Origin: Cryptomeria japonica | Lineage: Eukaryota; Streptophyta; Pinopsida; Cupressales; Cupressaceae | Direction: 5' to 3' | Assembly: GCF_030272615.1 (NCBI RefSeq) | Contig: NW_026729262.1 | Location: forward strand, 59,036-123,035 | Length of the DNA: 64,000 nucleotides | Part shown: in pieces, positions 47,376 to 59,235 of the stretch | Position numbering within the stretch: position 1 is the stretch's first letter | Layout: each line of letters opens with the position of its first letter | Made by a program: the position numbers and the translations under genes | Notes under the pieces: model-generated | Seen by the model: the letters and a program-made list of their open reading frames with translations, nothing else | Told to the model about the DNA's origin: nothing | The model's database searches: none

Positions 47376-47469
47376 TGTACTATTGAGAGTAATTTTTTCA
47401 TATTTATCATCATTGAAGTTTGCCTTGTTGTCTTTGATCCTATGCACGTCAATTCCAAAATTGACCTTA

Positions 47470-47757
47470 GAGAAAATGTCTCTCTATACCTCTCCCCATT
47501 TAATCTATATCTCACTCTCTCCCCTCTCCTTTTATCTCCCTTTCAATCCATCTCTCTCTTTAAGTTCCCTTACTATATTTCTATCTATATCTCTCCTATT
47601 TCTCTTCCTTGTCTACCTATTTCACTCATTTTTCTTATCCCATCTAGATCATTCCCAAGTTATATCTATCTCTAGATATGTATTCCTCTTTATATCCCTA
47701 TCTCTTCCTCTCTCACTCTATCCCTCGCTCCGTACTTTTATATCTCTCTACTAATAT
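47470..47757. repeat. CT-rich low-complexity tract
   Basis: Pyrimidine-rich plus strand made of degenerate TCTCTCTAT and CCTCTC words. The Ser/Leu frames it generates are not genes. Confidence 0.8.
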
Positions 47758-47762
47758 CGCTT

Positions 47763-47795
47763 GGGTGTGTGCACGAAGTTGAGCCCACTTTTTGG
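47763..47795. mobile_element. Isolated end of a DNA transposon related to the 9284 element
   Basis: GGGTGTGTGCACGAAGTTG, then AGCCCACTTTTTGG. It shares the pattern GGGTG-N4-CAC-R-AAGTTG-N2/3-CCCACTTTTTGG with the left end at 9284. An element with this end would extend to the right, but I find no inverted partner, so the other end is lost or too diverged. Confidence 0.5.
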
Positions 47796-47799
47796 CCAA

Positions 47800-49015
47800 A
47801 AGTGGAAGTGTTTTCTCTATTTTTTCATAATTCATCCCAATTGACCTAAAAATTTGAAGGACTTAAAGAATGAATCTTTAAAAAAGTAATATGAAATGTA
47901 ATGCTCGAAGTCTAGTTTCCTAATATGTAATTTATTTTAATACCCAAATGATACAAATTAAGTTTCAATAGGCATTTCATAAAAAACAATGTGTAAAAGT
48001 CAATTTTTAGGGTCATGCCATGCCTATGTACGACAAGTGTAATTTGACCTAAATGAAAGTATTTTTCTCAATCCTTTTGGAAAAAGAATTATAACACACA
48101 AGATTGATGCGGATATTTTTTTATAATTTTTTTTTCTGAAGATTTTTTGTTTGCTATTTTTTTATTCGACATAATTGCTATTTTGAAAACCCCTCGTGTA
48201 CAACAATCATAACTTGTCTTAAACTTATCATTTTTTTTATTCTTTTTTTTTCAAAGTGTATTTAATTGTCTCTAATTTGATGTCAAAAGAAAATGAAAAA
48301 ACTTAAAAACAAAAAAGTTATTAAAAAAAAAAGAAAACCTATTATGTCAAGTTTATGGATCTCTTTCATTAAAAATTATTTTTAAAATAGAAAAATTAAT
48401 CTAATTGAAAAAAATACATATTTGAAATCCACATAATCTCATTTATGATGGGTTTTTCATTAAAAAATTATGCAAAAAAGGTCTTTAGATATATGTCCAA
48501 AGTCAATATTTTGTATGGGCGGTGACATGGCCTTCAAGTTGCAGGTCAAACCAAGTCCAAGGCTAAGAGTTAGTTCCCCAAGCCTTTTTCTGAAGCAAAA
48601 TCCAAAGAAAAAATTGGTGCTAGAATTTAATTCTTTTAGAAATGAGATCTCATTTAGTAAAAAATAAGATCTCGTTTAAAAAATGGGATCATGTTTCAAA
48701 AATGAAATGGGATCTCATTTCATAAACGGGATATTGTTTATTTTTATATAGAAAATGACTTAATATATACATGAAATATAAGATTTTTATATTGTTTATT
48801 TTTTATATTGATAATGACCTAAATATACATGAATTATAACATTTAATTATGTCACATTTCAATAAAATACATATTAACATGTAATTTATACTTTAAGTTA
48901 TATTTCATGTATATATTGATAGGATGTTTGAGATTGTATTTAGATCTCTATGAGTTGTAGACTTTATAAATATTTAAAATTAGTCAAATTTCAATAATTA
49001 GTAGGCTCTTATCAA
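47800..49015. other. AT-rich DNA, nothing coding recognised
   Basis: Dominated by A/T runs. At 48640-48730 a word GAAATGGGATCTCATTT-like is repeated several times. No gene. Confidence 0.45.
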
Positions 49016-49019
49016 CATT

Positions 49020-49960
<941 letters not shown>

Positions 49961-52124
49961 TGATAAAATGTTTATATTTCAAAAAAAATTATAAAATTTA
50001 GAAAAGATTAGATTTGAGCTTAGATAAAGTATATGTTAATAACATAATTTAAGAGATTCAAAAGATAGAGATAGAACATATTTTACAATTTTCACAAAAT
50101 GACAATCATCTTTTGTTTATAGAGTTAAGTACCCTTTTTTATTTATTTATTTTTTTGTCTTAACATTTAATATTAGAATATAAACTATATGTAGCCTCAT
50201 TCATTATAAATCTTGGTTAATTATTTATTTACATTATAACTCCAATCATAATTTCATATGTACTACTACATCCCATACTTCTCGTATCCATATGCATCTC
50301 AAATCCTCTATCCCATTACCTTGCCCACCCTTCTTACTCGCATACTCAAGCTCATATACACCAAATCTAGATTTATTTATCCTATGTCATTTATGTAATG
50401 TGTGGGAGAAATCTTATATGACTTCAATCTAAATGAAAATTAATATGTTTAACTCCCTCCATTTTTCTATTAACCATTCTAAAGGTGATAACTTTTTACA
50501 TGTTTGTGCAACAATTCATTGTCAAAGTACTATTTAAAGAGATTACTTAAGCAATTAAATACATCATGGAATCATTTGATTGTCACACAATTGTTTATGA
50601 TCATAAAACTAGAAGGAACATTTACTTTAAGAACATTTTGATTTGGAGCATTAAAAGTAACAACACCTACAATATTAGTATTATAATCTAAGATATTATT
50701 GTAATATCCTTAAGAGTATATTTCTATGGGATTTAATGTCAATCAACACAATGTCCATATTTATTACAAGATCAGCTCTAATACAATAATATTATTCTCA
50801 AAAGAATATGCAAGAATGGATGAGAATGTCATCTAAATGCTAAAAAATAACACAAAAACCACAACCCAACTACTCTTTTTTAATTTCAATAGTGATGTTA
50901 ACTTGAACGAATTTAGCTTTAGCATATTTGTTGAAATGACTAAAATTATTATTATTATCAAAAGAAATGTCACAAACTAACTGATGTTGTGAGAAATGGC
51001 TACAAGAGTAAAAAAGAAAGCTCAATGTTACAAACATGAAACCAAGAACAAAGAACTAAAAACCATTTCAAAACATATTCAAAGGAGGCTTAAAAGAAAA
51101 AAAAGAAAAATGAAGAAAGCACAAACAAACAAACAAACAAAGATTAGTTCTTCCTAAGATGCCTCCATGATGCTTTAATTATTCTTTATTTTGCATACTT
51201 CCATTTTTCTAACTTTTGTAGTGTGTACAATGTCCATCTTTCATGGCTCAACCAAGTGCCATCATTATTCAGGATTATCTTGGTTCTGACAATTACATCA
51301 TGGTATCACAAATTTAATACAGTCTCTTAATAAATTTGACTAATCTAAAAGTTGTAAGGTCCTCCACATTATTAAAATTACCATATAATACAAAATATAG
51401 ATAATAAGCTCATTAATTAATTTGACATGCACACAATAAAGATATATAATTAGATTTTGAGATAATGTCCACAAATATAAGCACAAAGATTAGCCAAAAT
51501 AAAAGGAAATAATTTCCTTTACATGATATTAGAATGTCAAATGCAATGAGTACATGGTTGAAAACAATCATGACATGTACTCCTAACTTGCGACCTCCAC
51601 ACAAGAACACTGCAGGTGAGAACATTGTCAGAACAATTTACCACCCAACCTCGAAGCACTATGCTTACCCAACTTTTCTTTAAAGAAGAATACCCAATAG
51701 TACATAGGGATGTCTAGCAATCTGAATATGGCAAGAAATATAAAATTTGGTGCAATATGATATAACTACATTATAGATGCTAATGCAACAATATCATGAT
51801 ATGATATAGCATGAGACATAATGATCAAATAGAAAGAATATACTAAAAGATTAATAAGCTTTAGCCAAAGCATATTTTTGGGCCAACTATTAGTAGATAA
51901 GTTTGTTGTAGAAACTTACCCTTCTCTTTCACTCCATATATGACACACATGTGACATCAAACTTCACACAATTACACACACATGAATAAGCGTATACAAT
52001 GCAGTCTACTTGATGATTATGAATACACAAGCAACATTCCAAGCCATAATTAAATGATAATTATGTTCTATTATGAATACCAATTTAATCTTAATCAATC
52101 TTAAAAGATACACATCAAAATGTA
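49961..52124. other. AT-rich intergenic DNA, nothing recognised
   Basis: No gene, LTR pair or terminal repeat recognised. A short (ACAA)n run lies at 51121-51140. Confidence 0.45.
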
Positions 52125-53010
52125 GTGTCGTTCTCTAAAAAAAATTATATGTGGAGTACAAGGCTAGGGATGGGAATAGTAGGTAAAGGGGGGGGAAGGG
52201 GGCTGCAAACCTCCCATCCAATGCTTCTACTACTAATAAAGGCAAAAATATTGTTATCATTGATATTTTATCATATTCCCTACCTCCCCTCCGTACAATG
52301 GGTTCCTTCTTTGTTGAGGAAGATCCCACATCGTATGTGGATAAGACACTTGGTGACATGTCTACTTAGATGAATCACAACAAATCATTAGATTCCAGAA
52401 GCCTATTGTAAGGTTAATAGCTTAAAGGTAGTTGTTCTAGATGGCATCCTTAACTCATCTCTGAACTAAGGTTATCTTTGATAGGTAAGTTTCTCGCCTA
52501 TAGACCTAATATTGAGCAAGTTAGGCACTAGGTTGATTCACACTGAAAGTTGAAAGGTGGTGTCAAAATCAGTGTAATGGCTAATAATCTCTTTCTTTTA
52601 AGATTTTTTAATGAGGAAGATCTTATTAAGGTACTCATGGGAGGTTCATGGACCTATGGTAGCAATTTAAAAAAAATTGTCCTTGTGTAAGTGGAAGCCA
52701 AGATTTGACTCATCTATTGATCTTCTATCTACGACCTCTGCATGGATCTATCTCCTTGCTTTACCTTTGGAATTTTGGAATATGGAGTCTTTTAGGGGGA
52801 TTTCTAATTTTAGTCACCTTCTTCCTATTGATAAAGTCACCCAACAAAAGCCTTGTTTGATTTTTTCTAGGAAATGTGTGTAATGTGACTGTGAATTCGA
52901 TCCTTCCTACTAGTATCACTATCAAGGTCAAAATTTGGCTCTTGGAAGTAGTAGATTGTAAAAAATAGCAACAAAATATAAAAAATAGCCTATTTTTAAG
53001 TCTCGGCATT
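52125..53010 (+). pseudogene. LINE ORF1-like (DUF4283) pseudogene fragment
   Basis: From about 52470 the plus strand reads LIGKFLAYRPNIEQVRH, then K-L-K-G-G-V, NLFLLRFFNEEDLIKVLMGG with S-W-T-Y-G, then (after a frame change near 52680) K-W-K-P-R-F-D and AWIYLLALPLEFWNMES. This is the pattern of the DUF4283 domain (GKF...RP, F.F..EED...VL..GPW.., W.P.FD, VWV.LPGLPLEFW) found in ORF1 of plant L1-type LINEs and in related retro-derived proteins. Two stops sit where Trp is expected (52530 and 52541 region). The 52125-52373 frame may be its upstream part. It lacks the CCHC region and any ORF2, so it is a 5' or internal fragment. Confidence 0.78.
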
Positions 53011-53125
53011 TGAAAGGTGCATCCCCTTAGATTGCCCCTGATTCAGTAATAACCCACTTAACCCAAAAAAATTGACTATTTTTTTTTAAATCATTTATTT
53101 TTAGTTGTGTTTGATTCAATCGCAT

Positions 53126-53292
53126 ACTCGAGTACATCTGTCCAAACGGGATAGGAATCCATCCAACTGGGATGGTCATCTAACCATACAGGTTAGGCAT
53201 CTGTCCATGCAGGACATGGGGTTTCATCTATCCAATTTGGGACAGACATCTACCCAAACAGGGTAGGCATCTATTCACATAGAATAGGGAAT
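53126..53292. repeat. Minisatellite, unit about 24-27 bp
   Basis: About six imperfect units of the type CATCTGTCCAAACGGGATAGG (variants CATCTAACCATACAGGTTAGG and CATCTACCCAAACAGGGTAGG). Confidence 0.82.
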
Positions 53293-56153
53293 GCTCTGGC
53301 CAAAGACTTTAGACTCATCGGGACCATCCAGGTCTTGAGTCACTCTCTAAAGACTACACTCCTCTACTAGGAGTGCATTGAGGTTGTTGTCCTTAGGAGT
53401 AAATAAAATAATATAAGTTTGAGTTCCACCTCAGAATTTGGCCTAAAGCCTCAGGAAGTCAAGCAAATCCATATGGGATTCCTTCCGAGTATGCATTGAA
53501 ATATTTTTTTTATCTTCTGATTAGTATTTCTATACCCTTTGATTGAGGAACCAAGGAACTTCGAAATCCAACTACTCGTCTTTAACCAAAATCCTAGACC
53601 CCATCTGCAAACACCTGAGTACTAGGGACAACTTTGTCCCTAGACTGCCTACATACCTGTTTCGGCATGGGATCAAGGCATAAATTATGTAGTTCTAGTT
53701 TCTAATTATGGTTTAATGTAAATTGTTTGGTGGGTATGCAACCCTTTCTAGGATCAATGTCCCAAATAGTTTCTCTGCGATTGCTACCCACGATGGTAGC
53801 TCTATAGAAAACAGGCTCAGGGCAGCCTTCTATTTTTAACCTAAAACAACTAAGTCCTATTTCCTATCATGTGCGTCACCCTCGACCCATTATCATCTGT
53901 CGAAAACCATCAAGATAAAATAAATTCCAAAATATCACGCACAACCAACCCTAATGGGGTTTTCTAAGGTTTAACTGAGCGTATGTAAATTCATTTAAAA
54001 TTTATGTTTTTAGATTATCGATCGAAGGGGGATTACCTGCCCTTTGGATTTTAACTTTCAATGAACCTTATTTCTCCCCAATGATTTATATGGATGATGC
54101 CATAGACGTCATTGTTGCAGCTTTAATAGGCATTAAGTGTAGTAGTTCAACACGACAATATTACTTGTAAGTGTGACCCAAAAGCACCATAGATACCGAA
54201 AGTTGCTTAGGTTTTTGGTTTCAACTCTTCTTGTTTAGTTGTCTAGCTAAGAATTTCAACTATAAATGTATGAAACTTAAATAAACATTATACTAATACA
54301 ACTATGAAAATGGAACTATTTCATGCAAGAAATTGAATGCTTGAAAAATAACTAAGATTCTAATTCTATAAAATGAAAGGAACACTTGCTTGAGAATGAA
54401 AGTAACAAATCAACTACTTAGAAATTATTGGTATTTTTTTAAGGAAAAGACTAGTAGGTCTAATTACTTGAAAGGTAACTTTGCATAAGAAACAAGTATA
54501 AACATTAATTCACCTTGTTGAGGTATATAAATTATTTAAAAGAAAGCTATAAATCTAAGTCATTTACTTGGAGAAGTAATTCTCTTAATCCTTAATACTT
54601 GTACTAAATGAAGGATTCTAAATGGTTGACAAATATATAAAGAACTTAAGTGATTGAAAGTATAGAATGTCTCAAGAGAATCTATTTATTATTAACTAGT
54701 GATACTTAATGTAAAGAATTAAAACTTTGAAATAAGTTCCTTTGTTTAGCTTGTGGACAGGGTTTTTTTTTCTTCCAAGGAGTACTATTTTTCTTTCCCT
54801 TTGTTATCTTAAATCAAGCTAATTTATTTCATAAGGAAACTTGGCTAATTTATTTTTTTATCTTTATTTTTAAAATATTTTTAACATCTAGAGAATAGAA
54901 TTTATTTTTTAAATGTTAACTAACAATTTGGTCAATTGAGATGTAGATCTATTAAATCCAAAAGAATCTATTAAATCTGTAAATGATGAAGTCATTAATT
55001 AAAATAAATCAATTTATTACATCCCCTTTTGTCAAAGTCTTCAATAAAAATAAATTCTCAAAAAAATTCAAACTTACATATTCCTCTATCAATAATAATA
55101 ATTTTTAATTTTTTTTAATTATCAACAATATAAATTAATAATTAACAATATAAACCAAAAAAAATTATAAATAATTTTTTAATTATTAAATAATCTCAAA
55201 TATAAATTAATTTACAAATATAACCTCAAATTAACTTTTTTTCTTTTCTAATATAAATTAAAATAAATATTTAAAGTTTAATAAATAAAATTTAAAAAAA
55301 ATAAAAATAAATTTTTTTAAGTATAATAAAAATGTTAAAAAATAGTGGGCAGGGGAAGGGCTCTGTGGGCCCCACACCCCTGCAGCCCTTGTCTGCAAGA
55401 GCAGGGGTGTGACCACTACACGAGCATGACTGCAAGGGAGTGGGGGGTATTTGAAATTCAAAATTTATTATTATTGTATTATATTTTATTTTATATTTAT
55501 ATTTTATTATTATATTAATTTTGTATATGCATTAATAATTTTATTTAATTAATTAATTAATTTTATTTTTTTTTCCTTTTATTTGTTTCAAACTATTTTA
55601 TTTGTATTCATATATAAATATAGTTATATGTATATTTTGTTTAAAATCAAGAAACAAATTATTATTTTATATTTAATTTTATCAAAAATAGAAGGTAATT
55701 TGTTTAATCAAAATGAAGTATTTTCTAAAGAAAAATTAAAATAAAGTAATCATTGTTTACAAATTTTTGAAAAGAAAATTACTAACTTATTGACCCAAAG
55801 CAAGGTAAGATATACAAATTTTCTTTATACATTACTAACTTTTAAACCCAAAACATAGACAAGATAAACAAATTTATGCATATTAATTTTTTCTATCAAA
55901 ATCTGGAAACAAGGAAATTTCTTTTGAAAGATATGCAAATCCCATATTATTTAGCCCTCCAATTTTCTAATTTGAAACAAAATATCAAAAAGCAACACAC
56001 ATGCAAATATGAATCCCCACCCTTATTTTGAAAAGAAATCATGCAGTAAGTAAGGAGGGAACCTGGATCTGCTTGATGAGTGAATTCGTTGTTGTTGAAT
56101 CAACCTTTTGTTGCCCAGCTATCTTACTTCGATCCTTGTCCTGCAACCAGGCA
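53293..56153. other. Retroelement-like noncoding DNA, no gene
   Basis: 53300-53830 has LTR-like texture (CTCAGGAAGTCAAGCAAATCC, CTAGGGACAACTTTGTCCCTAG palindrome at about 53615-53636, GACTGCCTACATACC then GGGATCAAGGCATAA). It resembles a segment I associate with plant LTR elements in inverted orientation. 53840-56150 is AT-rich with no coding sequence. Confidence 0.38.
55343..55447. other. Short GC-rich island in AT-rich DNA
   Basis: About 105 bp of G/C-rich sequence (CTGTGGGCCCCACACCCCTG; GCAGGGGTGTG) with partial inverted symmetry: CACACCCCTGC at about 55369-55384 against GCAGGGGTGTG at about 55400-55412. The short minus-strand frame over it is not supported. Confidence 0.6.
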
Positions 56154-56158
56154 TAGAT

Positions 56159-56550
56159 TGTTGATTTTATTGTAGCTATGGTCGGAATCCACATGCCGAC
56201 ATTGATATCACAAACGTTGTGATTATATTTATATTATTATTATGAGATAATATAATTATATTATAATTATAATGTATAATTATTATATTATATGATAATA
56301 CAGTAATTATTATATTATATTAATAATGTAATAATTGGTGCCACTTGGAAGAGTGGCGACCCTTGGTGTATAGACATCTCTCACATATACATAATGAGAT
56401 GTGTGATCTCATTCAAAGGTGGACACAACAAGATAAATATGCAGATCAATATAAACTAGAGTGCTTAGGGGAGACAAATATATCATGCATGGTTGGGAGG
56501 GCAATAAGAGTTATTGCCCATGGTTAATCGAGCATACCAGAAAGATAACA
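56159..56550 (+). repeat. 5' LTR of element F
   Basis: 392 bp; near-identical to 58426-58816 apart from small indels in the TATTATTA stretch. The 60-codon frame inside each LTR is conserved only because the LTRs are. Confidence 0.9.
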
Positions 56551-57353
56551 TGGTATTAGAGTGGGTACGAAACCGAGGAAAGGAGTGACGAATAACATTA
56601 GTGCCAATCATTTTATCTTATTAAAAATAAAATAAAAAAGAAATCTTATACAGCAAAGGGAATAATAAGCAGCAATAATGATATTGTAATGATGAAAGAG
56701 ATTTATTCATAATTAAAGTCACTAACTACATAAAGTTGTGATGTGCAAAATAAGAATTGATAGCGATCAATATTATCTATTCTCAAGCAATGCTTATGAG
56801 CAATAATAAGAGAGTAAAAGTTTACAAGTAGCCACAATGAGGAATAAGTAAGTGCATATTTAAGACTTTATCATGATACATTTAAATGATAAATAAAGTG
56901 ATAGAGATTAAAGGTAGCCAATTGTGCTTGAGAAATGTAATGGTTAATTACATAGCAAAGGTGGTAGTAAATGTGCTTATTAAACAACAACAATGGAAGA
57001 TATTAAGAACAAAATGAATGGTAGCAATTAAAAAATAAACACGAGATTAAAGTTATGTTGTGTGCAACATGAAGCCAAACGATAGATACAAGTCTAGAAT
57101 TTTATTAAAAAAAAATATTGTGACTATCTTCAAGGAAAATTATTAACAAGACTATTAGCGGAAATATAGTAAAGAGAACATGATGGCCGACTTTCTTAAA
57201 GGCATTGATCAACAATCATTAAGGAAATGTTTGATTTATTAATGAGCGGTGATTAATAAGATACTCAACAAGTAGTTGTTTATCTAAAATAAGGATTGTT
57301 TATATTAATTATAAACAAAATACAAAGAGTTTGATTAATGATGAGGATGGAGA

Positions 57354-57608
57354 TTGCATTCAAGGGTGGATGAGCTTGATACATCCTGTGACAAAGTATC
57401 ACATGGTACTACTATGAAATTGAGTTGGTGGTTGGAGACGTCTCTTCAAAGAGGAAGAATCAAGAATCAGAGGGAGCACCTAAGAGGATGTGCTTCGATT
57501 AACATCCGAGGATCTTGGTCAAATTGGTTCAGAGGGAGTGGACCATGTCAAGATGGTTTCTCTAGTGATCAGTTAAAGGACTATGATTCATGGGATGGAT
57601 TCCCATGA
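57354..57608 (+). other. Short open frame in element F, probably pol tail or noncoding
   Basis: 84 codons, Trp/Ser/Gly-rich, no recognised domain. It lies after the RNase H remnant, where Copia elements are normally noncoding. Not supported as a gene. Confidence 0.2.
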
Positions 57609-57984
57609 CCTTTATGTTGCCTTTATGAAGCCCTAGCTGAGATCGAGTCTCAGCATCATTGATTTAGTTATATGTTATACTAATGTATTCCTTTTTTTTC
57701 AAAAGATGTTTAAAGTGTAAACTCTTGATTAATGCATTTCTCTTTGAGGGAGACTTGAGGTGAAAGTCCTTATCTCACCCTCTAATATGGTTCATGGTGG
57801 GTGTCATGTGTGTGACGCCATGACAATACCACGTGAGAGAGTCTATGGTGATTTTCTTGCACTTGTGTGTTTACCCTTTCGATGAGCCATGGTGAATATC
57901 ATTGTGAGGTGAGGATCTCACAATGATGAACACTTGTACACCTCACCATTATTGTAAGGTGACTATCTCACAATAATGGTTGTA

Positions 57985-58222
57985 TATATTAGTATGGTGG
58001 ATATAACATGAAGTGATATCTATGGATATGCCATAATGATTGATATCTCATGAGGTGATATCTATGGATATGTCATAATGGTTGATATCATGTGAGGTGG
58101 TATCTATGGATAAGCCATAATGGTGGATATTACATGAGGAGATATCTATGGTAGATATCACATGAGGTGATATCCATGGATAAGCCATAATGATTGATAT
58201 CACAATGAGGTGATATCTTTCC
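57985..58222. repeat. Tandem repeat, about 54-bp unit, next to element F polypurine tract
   Basis: About 4.5 units of the type CATGAGGTGATATCTATGGATA and GCCATAATGATTGATAT. Just upstream, 57908-57980 contains inverted words around TCTCACAATAATGG and CCATTATTGTAAGGTGA. Confidence 0.85.
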
Positions 58223-58425
58223 TTTCCACATATGGATGTAGCCATTGTGGACAATCATCACAAGAAGTGATGTAACTTATTAAAGGTTAAGAAGGATTAC
58301 TCCCTAGCTAAGAGGGAGTGTTGATATTTATAGCTAAAGTCGGATCCTTGTTTGGGCCGACCTAATGAAGAAGTGCTTCATTAAATATAAACATTGAGTA
58401 GGATTTCTCTCTAGCTAAGAGGGAG

Positions 58426-58816
58426 TGTTGATTTTATTATAGCTGTGGTCAAAAATCACATACCGACATTGATATCACAAAGGTTGTGATTATATTTTTA
58501 TTATTATTATGGGATAATATAATTATATTATTATGTCATAATATAATATAATTATAATTATTTAATGTATAATTATTATATTATATTAATAATGTAATAA
58601 TTGGTGCCACTTGGAAGAGTGGCGACCCTTGGTGTATAGACATCTCTCACATATGCATAATGAGATGTGTGATCTCATTCAAAGGTGGACACAACAAGAT
58701 AAATATGTAGATCAATATAAATTAGAGTGTTTGGGGGAGACAAATATATCATTTATGGTTGGGAGGGCAATAAGAGTTATTGCCCATGGTTAATCGAGCA
58801 TACCAGAAAGATAACA
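58426..58816 (+). repeat. 3' LTR of element F
   Basis: 391 bp, preceded by the polypurine tract and followed directly by the TAGAT duplication. Confidence 0.9.
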
Positions 58817-58821
58817 TAGAT

Positions 58822-59057
58822 CTTCTCCAAAACCCCTGGAAATTCCTATCTCCTACAAAAAATAATATGTCTACCAAATTCCCCCTACAACTAACATGAT
58901 TTGTAAGAATTTAAAACTACTTTTCACAAAACAAATGAACTCCCCATTTTAGAAATCTAGAACTCAATATATAGAAAAGAGAGTCATTTTCCCACTACCA
59001 AGAAAATTAATTGATTTTGAGAATCTTTTCCAAAATTAATTCCATGCAAAAATGATT
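58822..59057. other. Intergenic DNA between element F and the LINE
   Basis: No gene. It continues the sequence interrupted by element F at 56158. Confidence 0.5.
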
Positions 59058-59235
59058 GTTTTTGATTAATTAAAAACAGGTTTTAAGGGACCCGAAACCC
59101 AGATACATAAGAAAGATATTCAAAATAGCAACAAAATACTACAGCAGCAAAACACCAGCAAAAAGACCAACAACAAAGGAAAGGACAACAAAAGGCTAGC
59201 AAGAAATTGGCCCCAAGCCTAGCAAAAAACAAAAT

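Larger units (their letters stand above)
56159..58816 (+). mobile_element. Element F: nonautonomous LTR retrotransposon
   Basis: LTRs of 392 and 391 bp (56159-56550, 58426-58816), both TGTTGATTTTAT...AAGATAACA. The primer site TGGTATTAGAGTGG starts directly after the 5' LTR, a polypurine tract AAGAGGGAG lies at 58417-58425, and a perfect target duplication TAGAT lies at 56154-56158 and 58817-58821. The 1.9-kb interior has only a Copia RNase H tail remnant (about 57175-57240: E-N-M-M-A-D-F-L-K-G, then Q-Q-S-L-R-K-C-L, like the ADILTKAL end of Copia pol). It therefore looks like a deletion derivative of a Copia element. Confidence 0.88.

Noticed and set aside
46551-47797. A transposon bounded by GGCCAAAAAGTGG and its inverse
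   Set aside because: Only about 13 bp match, the right copy is the inner part of a longer end pointing the other way, and no target duplication is seen.
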